A DNA stretch of 64,000 nucleotides from Siphonodentalium dalli. Lineage: Eukaryota > Mollusca > Scaphopoda > Gadilida > Siphonodentaliidae. The stretch covers positions 1,709,462-1,773,461 of the forward strand of contig CP136069.1 of NCBI GenBank assembly GCA_032622095.1, written 5' to 3'. Below the pieces are notes generated by a model, which saw only the letters and a list, made by a program, of their open reading frames with translations, searched no databases and was not told the DNA's origin. Both the position numbers and the translations under genes were made by a program. This document shows positions 51,362-61,319 of this stretch, one piece after another. Each line of letters begins with the position of its first letter. Position 1 is the stretch's first letter.

Positions 51362-53990
51362 CCTATCATCACCAAACTTTATTTGAATCTTCAAGGCACA
51401 CCCCCGACATACCACATCCCTCGTCATATCATCACCAAACTGTATATGAATCTTCAAGGCACGCCCCCGACATACCACATCCCTCGTCCTATCATCACCA
51501 AACTTTATATGAATCTTCAAGGCACACCCCCGACATACTACATCCCTCGTCCTATCATCACTAAACTTTATATGAATCTTCAAGGCACACCCCCGACATA
51601 CCACATCCCTCGTCATATCATCACCAAACTTTATATGAATCTTCAAGGCACGCCCCCGACATATCACATCCCTCGTCCTATCATCACCAAACTTTATATG
51701 AATCTTCAAGGCACGCCCCCGACATACCACATCCCTCGTCCTATCATCACCAAACTTTATATGAATCTTCAAAGCACACCGCCGACATACTACATCCCTC
51801 GTCCTATCATCACCAAACTTTATATGAATCTTCAAGGCACGCCCCCGACATACTACATCCCTCGTCATATCATCACCAAACTTTATATGAATTTTCAAGG
51901 CACGCCCCCGACATACCACATCCCTCGTCATATCATAACCAAACTGTATATGAATCTTCAAGGCACGCCCCCGACATGACATATCACATTCCTCGTCCTA
52001 TCATCACCAAACTTTATATGAATCTTCAAGGCACCCCGCCCCCCGACATACAACATCCCTCGTCCTATCATCACCAAGCTCTTTATGAATCTTCAAGGTA
52101 CGCCCCCGACATACCACATCCCTCGTCATATCATCACCAAACTTTAGATGAATCTTCAAGGCACGCCCCCGACATACCTCATCTCTCGTCATATCATAAC
52201 CAAACTGTATATGAATCTTCAAGGCACGCCCCCGACATGACATATCACATTCCTCGTCCTATCATCACCAAACTTTATATGAATCTTCAAGGCACGCCCC
52301 CGATATACCACATCCCTCGTCATATCATCATCAAACTTTATATGAATCTTCAAGGCACGCCCCCGACATACCACATCCCTCGTCCTATCATAACCAAACT
52401 GTATATGAATCTTCGAGGCACGCCCCCGACATATCACATCCCTCGTCCTATCATCACCAAACTGTATATGAATCTTCAAAGCACGCGCCCGACATACCTC
52501 ATCCTTCGTCCTATCATCACCAAGCTCTATATGAATCTTCAGGGCACGCCCCCGACATACCACATCCCTCGTCCTATCATAACCAAACTGTATATGAATC
52601 TTCAAGGCACGCCCCCGACATATCACATCCCTCGTCCTATCATCACCAAACTGTATATGAATCTTCAAAGCACGCGCCCGACATACCACATCCCTCGTCC
52701 TATCATCACCAAACTTTATATGAATCTTCAAGGCACGCCCCCGACATACCTCATCCTTCGTCCTATCATCACCAAGCTCTATATGAATCTTCAAGGCACG
52801 CCCCCGACATACCACATCCCTCGTCATATCATCACCAAACTTTATACGAATCTTCAAGGCACGCCCCCGACATACCACATCCATCGTCCTATCATCACCA
52901 ATCTTTATATGAATCTTCAAGGCACGCCCCCGACATACCACATCCATCGTCATATCATCACCAAACTGTATATGAATCTTCAAGGCACGCCCCCGACATA
53001 CCACATCCCTCGTCCTATCATCATCAAACTTTATATGAATCTTCAAGGCACGCCCCCGACATACCACATCCATCGTCATATCATCACCAATCTTTATATG
53101 AATCTTCAAGGCACATCCCGACATACCACATCCCTCGTCCTATCATCACCAAACTTTATATGAATCTTCAAGGCACGCCCCGACATACCACATCCCTCGT
53201 CATATCATCACCAAACTTTATACGAATCTTCAAGGCACGCCCCCGACATACCACATCCATCGTCATATCATCACCAATCTTTATATAAATCTTCAAGGCA
53301 CGCCCCCGACATACCACATCCCTCGTCCTATCATCACCAAACTTTATTTGAATCTTCAAGGCACGCCCCCGACATACCACATCCATCGTCATATCATCAC
53401 CAATCTTTATATGAATCTTCAAGGCACGCCCCCGACATACCACATCCCTCGTCATATCATCACCAAACTTTATATGAATCTTCAAGGCACGCCCACGACA
53501 TACCACATCCCTCGTCCTATCATCACCAAACTTTATATGAATCTTCAAGGCACGCCCCCGACATACCACATCCCTCGTGATATCATCACCAAACTCTATA
53601 TGAATCTTCAAGGCACGCCCCCGACATACTACATCCCTCGTCCTATCATCGCCAAACTTTATATGAATCTTCAAGGCACGCCCCCGACATACCACATCCC
53701 TCGTCATATCATCACCAAACTTTATATGAATCTTCAAGGCACGCCCACGACATACCACATCCCTCGTCCTATCATCACCAAACTTTATATGAATCTTCAA
53801 GGCACGCCCCCGACATACCACATCCCTCGTCCTATCATTACCAAACTTTATATGAATCTTCAAGGCACGCCCACGACATACCACATCCCTCGTCCTATCA
53901 TCACCAAACTTTATATGAATCTTCAAGGCACGCCCACGACATACCACATCCCTCGTCCTATCATCACCAAACTCTATATGAATCTTCAAG

Positions 53991-54400
53991 GAGACATATT
54001 AATGGGAGCCATCGTCTGTTTTCGATATTCTTTGAAAAAGGGGCTGACAGAGGACATCATGGATATTACTCTTTTCATGACTAAATTCGCCGGAACACCG
54101 TGCATGTAACATCTCTCATTCGATCGTCATTAAAAACTGTATAATACTATTCGGGATATCTTCTAGATGGGAGCTCTCAAATATATACAAAATCCGTTAA
54201 AAACACGGCCGCTAACGGTCATCTTGAGTATTACTCCTTTCATTACTAAATCCTTCGGCGCATACTGTGTCCCACATCCCTAAACCAATCGTCACTAAAC
54301 TTCATATGGTTATTCCGAAGTTCATTAAAAATGGCCTCCACCAACCATCTTGGATTTCACATGGGTATTGATCGGCACTCACTGCATCTCACATTTATTG
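53991..54400. repeat. Dispersed parent repeat of the 63-bp satellite (right flank)
   Basis: At least two diverged units carry TAGATGGGAGCTCTC, AAAAACACGGCCGC, CATCTTG, ATTACTC and TCATTACTAAATC, then CCACATCCCTAAACCAATCG and TCACTAAACTTCATATG. The array's last unit joins it directly at AATCTTCAAG/GAGACATA. The corresponding left flank is 33470-33905. Confidence 0.7.
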
Positions 54401-54684
54401 GAGAAATGTTTGAAATGAAATAATGTAATATATAAGCACCTAAACTCAAAATGATTGTCCTATAAATCTTTTTTATTTATTTATAAATAATTTAGTCGTT
54501 GCCTGCTCTGTAAAACTGTATGTCGTAATTTCATTTGTGTATGTTGTTAGTGCAGGGAAGGGCTACCAAATTGACAACTCTTCTGGAAAGTACTGCAGGA
54601 TATTGCATAAAGAGCAAATGAACACTTAATGAGGAGCGGGGTCGTGACAAAATTTGCAGACAGAGGGTCGAAAATACAAATTTC
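54401..54684. other. Unique sequence between arrays
   Basis: AT-rich, no exon or domain recognised. Confidence 0.4.
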
Positions 54685-55705
54685 CGCTGATTTGTGTGTC
54701 GCTGAATAACAATGGGTTGTTTCCCCTATAATTCTGCAGTGATTTGTCAGTCGGGTTGGGTTGGGTTGTTTCCTTAGTAAATATATTGCTATTTGTCAGT
54801 CGCTGAATAATCATGGGTTGTATTCTCAGTAAACCTGCTGTGATTTGGTAGTCCCTGAATAATCATGGGTTGTATTCTCAGTGAACCTGCTGTGATTTGG
54901 TAGTCCCTGAATAATCATGGGTTGTATCCTTAGTATATCTGCTGTGATTTGTCAGTCGCAGAATAATCATGGGTTGTATCCTCAGTACATCTGCTGTGAT
55001 TTGTCAGTCGTTAAATAATTAAGGGTTGTATCCTTAGTAATTATGTTGTCTTGTTTGTCAGTCGCTAAATAATCACGTGTTGTATTCTCAGTAAATCTGC
55101 TGTGATTTGTCAGTCGCTGAATAATCATGGGTTGTATCCTCAATAAATCTGCTGTGGTTTGCCAGTCGCTGAATAATCATGGGTTGTATCCCCAGTAAAT
55201 CTGCTGTGATTTGTCAGTCGATAAATAATTATGGGTTGTATACTGAGAAAATTTGATGTGATTTGTCAGTCGTTAAATAATTATGGGTTGTATCCTCAGT
55301 AAATCTGCTGTGATTTGTCAGTCGCTGAATAATCATGGGTTGTATCCGCAGTAAACATGCTGTTATTTGTCAGTCGCTGAATAATCATGGGTTGTATCCT
55401 CAGTAAATATGTTGCTATTTGTCAGTCGCTAAATAATCATGGGTTGTATCCTCAGTAAATCTGCTGTGATTTGTCAGTCGCCGAATAATCATGGGTTGTA
55501 TCCTCAGTAAATCTGCTGTTATTTGTCAGTCGCTGAATAATCATGGGTTGTATCCTCAGTAAATCTGCTGTGATTTGTCAGTCGCCGAATAATCATGGGT
55601 TGTATCCTCAGTAAATATGTTGTTATTTGTCAGGCGCTATATAATCATGGGTTGTTTCCTTAGTATATATGCTGTGACTTGTCTGTCAGTATTATATAAT
55701 CATAC
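54685..55705. repeat. 52-bp tandem repeat, array 1 (about 20 copies)
   Basis: Units read GGGTTGTATCCTCAGTAAAT, CTGCTGTGATTTGTCAGTCG, CTGAATAATCAT. Copies vary by substitutions and small indels. The same unit makes a larger array at 57915-60675. The two arrays flank the TSP1 exon at 57688. Confidence 0.93.
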
Positions 55706-55830
55706 GAGTCCAACCTGATGATGCGCACAGTTTTCCCTGCGATATAGTTCCAATATATCTAAATGTTTTCTAATCTTTGATAAATATGTAGATTGGAAAA
55801 AATTGCCTGACACATTATCCCGACATGAAC

Positions 55831-56209
55831 GACACATCCACCCCGTCCCTGTACCTGTATCGACCCGCCCCTTCACTGTGTCTGTATCGACACACCCCTT
55901 CGCCGTGCATGTATGGACCAATCCCGTCCATGTATCTGTATTGACCCACCCCTTCCCTGTGCCTGTATCGACCCACCCCGTCCCTGTGTCTGTATCGACC
56001 CATCCCTCCCATGTGCATGTATCGACCCATCCGTCCGTGTCTGTATCGACCCACCCTTCCCTGTGCATGTATCGACCCACCTCGTCCATGTATATGTATC
56101 GACCAACCCCGTCCCTGTGCATTTATCGACCCACCGCATCCCTGTGCATGTATCGACCAACCCCGTCCCTGTGCCAGTATCGACCCACCCCCGTACCTGT
56201 GCCTGTAAT
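55831..56209. repeat. 27-bp C-rich tandem repeat (about 14 copies)
   Basis: Units of CGACCCACCCCGTCCCTG followed by TGTCTGTAT recur with moderate divergence. The period is a multiple of three, so the array is open in several frames on both strands, giving repetitive ORFs of up to about 144 codons. No signal, domain or splice context supports coding. Confidence 0.88.
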
Positions 56210-57687
56210 GTTTCTGCACGCCCATCCCCTAATTTAATAAGGAAAAAAGAGTGGAAGTCACCTCCGGCAAAACTGTTGTTCGTATGTTACGGTTCCAATG
56301 AATTGGTCTTTGTGAGGCGATGCATTGCAGACAGTTAATATCAAATGTTCCATGTTTCCTGATAATATTTAATAAAGAAGCACTGCAGGATTTTCTGTTA
56401 TTAAAGTGCTTTGTTTGAAGCAAAATTTATACACACTGTTCCGGTTCATGGAATCAAAATAGTTGATTAATAAGTTATGTAACGAGCTTGGGTATAGGGT
56501 CCTTTTAGGGATAGTTTCGGTAGCGTGTCACCCTTTACTACTTCTTCCACTCGTTACTGTATCTTCTTGGTACCCTGTGACGATGAGCCCATGTGGGTAA
56601 ATAGGGACCTGCACTATCTACTTCAGCCCTTAGGGATACTTGTGTAAATGGATCTAGAGTCCACACTTTGTAGGAATAATGATCATGTTTATATGAATAA
56701 TAATATTCCCCTCATACAGCAGGATTGATGATTGAATAAATATAATCAATTCAATATATAGCAATTAACATGTGGATGTCATCACGGTTTGCTAATTTAT
56801 ACATTTCAGAGGTTGTCTCTTTAATAAACCTTGTCAAATGATGTATATCTCTTTCCAACTATTTCCAACTAAACTGACTATCTGGAGCCTGAAAGCCCTG
56901 TAAATGCGCCCAATGTAATCATCCAAATAATGTTTACAAACACCTTTTAGGCATAATTAGGTCAGAAGTTTATATGTGTTGACGTTACAATATTCTGCTT
57001 GCTATCTCGAAATAGTCGTTACTAAGTGCCAACCACCGGAAATGGTTGCCTAGCTTTTATAGTAAGCAACCATATGGTTGGATTCCGACCATATATATGG
57101 TTGGATTCCGACCATATGGTTGGAATCTGACCACAAAATGTGGTCGGATTACCGCGAGCACGTGGTTGTCCCGGTGAAACATTGACAGTTGGGAGGAGCT
57201 AAAGCTACCCACAATGCAATAGCGTCACCGGCGAACCAGGCCATGTTGACATCCAAGGGCGAAATCAATTAGAATTACTAACTTATAATGCGGAATATTA
57301 TGAAAGTTATTAAAGTTAGGAAATTAGGATATGAATATTACAATGAAGCATGGAATGATTAACTAAAAGATGTAACGTGAAGTGAGTGTTACGAATAGAA
57401 TGAGGTGAATTAGAGACGAAAAGATGACAAAACTGTGACTTTTAAAACTACGGTGCCGCTAAACCGAAACGAGAATAAATGATATTTAATAAATATAGCG
57501 ACTTCGCTACAGTTAAATACTCTTATGTGGACTTCATAGAGACCTATAATTTAGAAAAATCCGACCCCTGTTCTTGTAACTGCAACAACAAAGGGAGTTT
57601 GTCTCATGTTCGGAACAGACTCATAAACATCAGTCCACACGACTTCCATTGTTTGTGATTATGATAAAATGTTATTAATAATTCCAG
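56210..57687. other. Inferred intron sequence with a small palindromic tandem repeat
   Basis: No exon other than the one that follows is recognised. At about 57065-57150 a ~25-bp unit (GGTTGGATTCCGACCATAT and variants) is repeated about three times; each holds inverted halves (GACCATAT/ATATGGT), so the block can fold into hairpins. The rest is AT-rich with short random ORFs. Confidence 0.55.
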
Positions 57688-57855
57688 AGGATAAATCTTG
57701 GTCGAACTGGATCGATAGCCCATGTAGTGCAATTTGCGGGCAGGGCACAAAGCGCCGAACTAGAACTTGTAACAGCCCCGCTAAAAAGAACGGAGGGAAC
57801 TACTGCCGTGGTGACAACACTGATGTGATCGAGTGCTGGAATACGAATTGTGCAG
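57688..57855 (+). CDS. TSP1-module exon (internal, phase 1-1), canonical
   Basis: This 168-bp exon lies between acceptor ATTCCAG and donor GTATTTT. In phase 1 it encodes 56 residues with a full TSP1 signature: WSNW, then SPCSAICGQG, KRRTRTC with its arginine ladder, YC, EC and a final NC, six cysteines in all. TSP1 domains are secreted or ectodomain modules in adhesion, matrix and guidance proteins. Same length, phases and TGTGCAG/GT end as the exon at 22199, and the decayed fragment at 15745 shares DSPC-A-C. I infer one modular gene on the plus strand with 57-bp linker exons between TSP1 modules. The protein family beyond TSP1 cannot be named from these exons. Confidence 0.9.
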
Positions 57856-57914
57856 GTATTTTCTTCACAATTTACAAGAATAATGTTTTATCTTCTCGTA
57901 ACGTCCCCTCATTG

Positions 57915-60675
57915 TCAGTCGCTGAATAATCATGTGTTGTATCCCCAGTAAATCTGCTGTGATTTGTCAGTTGCTGAATAACCATGGGCTGTATCCTCGT
58001 AAGTTTGCTGTGATTTGTCAGGCGCTGAATAATCATGGGTTGTATCCTCAGTAAATCTTATATGATTTGTCAGTCGCTAAATAATCATGGGTTGTATCTC
58101 CAGTAAATATTCTGTGATTTGTCAGTAGCTAAATAATCATGGTATGTATCCTCAGTAAATCTGCTGTGATTTTTCAGTCTCTAAAAAATTATGGGTTGTA
58201 TCCTTAGTAAATCTGTTATTTGTCAGTTGGTAAATAATCATGGGTTGCATTGTCAGTAAATAATATAAGATTTATCAGTTGCTAGATAATCATAGGTTGT
58301 ATCCCCAGTAAATCTGCTGTGATTTGTCAGTCGCTAATAAATCATGTGTTGTATCCTCAGTAAATCTGCTGTGATTTGTCAGTCGCTGAATAATCATGGG
58401 TTGTGTCCTCAGTAAATCGGCTGTGATTTGTCAGTCGCTGAATAATCATGGTTTGTATATCCAGTAAATCTGCTGTGATTTGTCAGTCGCTGAATAATCA
58501 TGGTTTGTATCTCCAGTAAATCTGCTGTGATTTGTCAGCCGCTGAACAATCATGGGTTGTATCTCCAGTAAATCTGCTGTGATTTGTCAGCCGCTGAATA
58601 ATTATGGGTTGTATCCTTAGTAAATCTGTTATTTGTCAGTTGCTAAATAATCATGGGTTGCATTGTCAGTAAATATTATATGATTTATCAGTCGCTAAAT
58701 AACCATAGGTTGTATCCCCAGTAAATCTGCTGTGATTTGTCAGTCACTAATAAATCATGTGTTGTATCCTCAGTAAATCTGCTGTGATTTGTCAGTCGCT
58801 GAATAATCATGGGTTGTATCCTCAGTAAATCTGCTGTGATTTGTCAGTCGCTGAATAATCATGGGTTGTATCACCAGTAAATCTGCTGTGATTTGTCAGC
58901 CGCTGAATAATCATGGGTTGTATCACCAGTAAATCTGCTGTGATTTGTCAGCCGCTGAATAATTATGGGTTGTATCCTTAGTAAATATGTTGTTATTCGT
59001 CAGTCGCTGAATAATCATGCGTTGCATCCTCAGTTAATATGTTGTGATTTGTCAGTCGCTGAATAATCATGGGCTGTATACCAGTAAATCTGCTGTGATT
59101 TGTTAGTCGCTAAATAATCATGGGTTGTATTCTCAGTACATCTGCGGTGATTTGTCAGTCGCTGAATAATCATGGATTGTATCCTCAGTTAATCTGCTGT
59201 GATTTGTCAGCCGCTGAATAATTATGGGTTGTATCCTTAGTAAATCTGTTATTTGTCAGTTGCTAAATAATCATGGGTTGCATTGTCAGTAAATATTATA
59301 TGATTTATCAGTCGCTAAATAACCATAGGTTGTATCCCCAGTAAATCTGCTGTGATTTGTCAGTAGCTAATAAATCATTTGTTGTATCCTCAGTAAATCT
59401 GCTGTGATTTGTCAGTCGCTGAATAATCATGGGTTGTATCCTCAGTAAATCTGCTGTGATTTGTCAGTCGCTGAATAATCATGGGTTGTATCACCAGTAA
59501 ATCTGCTATGATTTGTCAGTCGCTGAATAATCATGGGTTGTATCACCTGTAAATCTGCTGTGATTTGTCAGTCGCTGAATAATCATGCGTTGCATCCTCA
59601 GTTAATATGCTGTGATTTGTCAGTCGCTGAATAATCATGTGATGTGTCCCCAGTAATTCCGCTGTGATTTGTCAGTCGCTAAATAATCATGGGCTGTATA
59701 CCAGTAAATCTGCTGTGATTTGTTAGTCGATAAATAATCATGGGTTGTATTCTCAGTACATCTGCGGTGATTTGTCAGTCGCTGAATAATCATGGGTTGT
59801 ATCCTCAGTAAATCTGCGGTGATTTGTCAGTCGCTGAATAATCATGGGTTGTATCCTCAGTACATCTGCTGTGATTTGTCAGTCGCTAAATAATCATGGG
59901 TTGTATTCTCAGTAAATCTGCGGTGATTTGTCAGTAGCTGAATACTCATGGGTTGTATCCTCAGTAAATCTGCTGTGATTTGTCAATCGCTGAATAATCA
60001 TGGGTTGTATTCTTAGTAAATCTGCTGTGATTTGTCAGTCGCTGAATGATCATGGGTTGTATCCTCAGTAAATTTGATGTGAGTTGTCAGTCCCTGAATA
60101 ATCGCGGGTTGTATCCTCAGTAAAACTGCTGTGATTTGTCAGTCGCTGAATAATCATGGGTTGTATCCTCAGTAAATCTGCTGTGATTTGTCAGACGCTG
60201 AATAATCGTGGGTTGTATTCTCAGTAAATGTTCTGCGATTTGCCAGTCGCTGAATAATCGTGGGTTGTATTCTCAGTAAATTTCTGTGATTGTCAGTCGC
60301 TGAATAATCATGGGTTGTATCTTCAATAAATCTTCTGTGATTTATCTGTCGCTAATAAATTATGGGTTGTGTTCTCAGTAAATCGGCTGATTTGTCAGTC
60401 GCTATATTTTCATGGGTTGTTTCTCCAGTAAATCTGCTGTTATTTGTCAGTCGGTGAATAATCATGGGTTGTATTCTCAGTAAATCTGATGTGAGTTGTC
60501 AGTCGCTGAATAATCGTGGGCTTTATCCACAGAAAATCTGCTGTGATTTTTGAGTCTCTGAATAATCATGCGTTGTATCCTTAGTCAATCTGTTGTTATT
60601 TGTCAGTCGCTGAATAATGATAATCATGAGTTGTATCCCCAGTAAAACTACTGCTTTGGTTTGACAGTCGCTGAC
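57915..60675. repeat. 52-bp tandem repeat, array 2 (about 53 copies)
   Basis: Same unit as 54685-55705, starting about 60 bp after the TSP1 exon donor region. Internal higher-order structure is visible: the run containing CTGTTATTTGTCAGTTG, GGGTTGCATTGTCAGT and ATTATATGATTTATCAG recurs at about 58200, 58630 and 59250. The right end is around TTTGACAGTCGCTGAC at 60660-60675. Confidence 0.93.
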
Positions 60676-61319
60676 ATTCACACATGGCATTTTACTGGAG
60701 TGGAGAGGATGCATTATATTCCAGATTAACTTTGGAATGCATGCTCACTTGCAAATTGAATATACCACAGTTCATCATATAAGGGTCCGACATACGTCAC
60801 ATTTTCCGGATATTACGAAGTGATTGTTCTCATAATGGAATTTCTTTTTGAAATTTGGTACAAGCGATTATTATGACACAATATCTAAGTACCATCGACT
60901 ATAATTTTTTATTGAATAGCAAAACATACACGGAATATCACAGACATACATTAGCATACGATACTTCAAGGGCGAGAGGGGAAACTATCTCACTGTCACA
61001 TGCGCACTGTCTTACACTCTTCATTCGCACCTGGTGTCAGCATATAATGTTACATGGACATATAATATGTTGATATCAAATATGGGAGATTGGACACGAT
61101 ACACGACACAGCGCTGCGAAACAGTCAGGATATGTCAAAACAGAAGATACAGCCTCGATGCCGGGGGCTATATTAATAGAGTTGTTACCCTTTGTTCTTT
61201 GTCGACAAATTATTTCGTTGTTTACGAATAATCGGTCAATGACTGGCCATATTTCAACTTTCTATTCTACCAATATAATATTGAGATATATATCCGAACG
61301 GCCTTTAAAGTGTTGTATC
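60676..61319 (-). other. Sequence downstream of the L1-like ORF2; probable 3' UTR plus flank
   Basis: On the minus strand this follows the ORF2 stop codon. No poly(A) or microsatellite tail marks the 3' end of the element, so its boundary cannot be set. No gene is recognised on either strand. Confidence 0.45.

Larger units (their letters stand above)
33906..53990. repeat. 63-bp satellite array, about 270 copies, twice interrupted
   Basis: Units read GGCACACCCCCGACATAC, CACATCCCTCGTCC, TATCATCACCAAAC, TTTATATGAATCTTCAA. Occasional units lose one or more bases. The period is a multiple of three and both strands stay open, giving 21-residue repeats on plus (MNLQGTPPTYHIPRPIIT-) and minus (IHIKFGDDRTRDVVCRG-). 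ORFs end wherever a unit has an indel or where TAC becomes TAA, with no selection for frame visible, so I call it non-coding. The array is interrupted at 47772-48438 and 49043-51361. It lies between exon copies 33391 and 57688, hence inside an inferred intron. Confidence 0.96.

Noticed and set aside
33906-53990. CRISPR-like appearance of regularly spaced repeats
   Set aside because: Units are contiguous without unique spacers, there are no cas genes, and the surroundings are eukaryotic.
55803-56338. Overlapping ORFs of about 140 codons on both strands in the C-rich array
   Set aside because: They arise from the 27-bp period and are open in several frames at once, with no domain or signal peptide.
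61034-61231. Plus-strand ORF with GDWTRY and RCETVRICQ, possibly another TSP1 exon
   Set aside because: Cysteine spacing and the second tryptophan do not fit TSP1, no clear acceptor/donor pair frames it, and it lies in the probable 3' region of the L1-like element.
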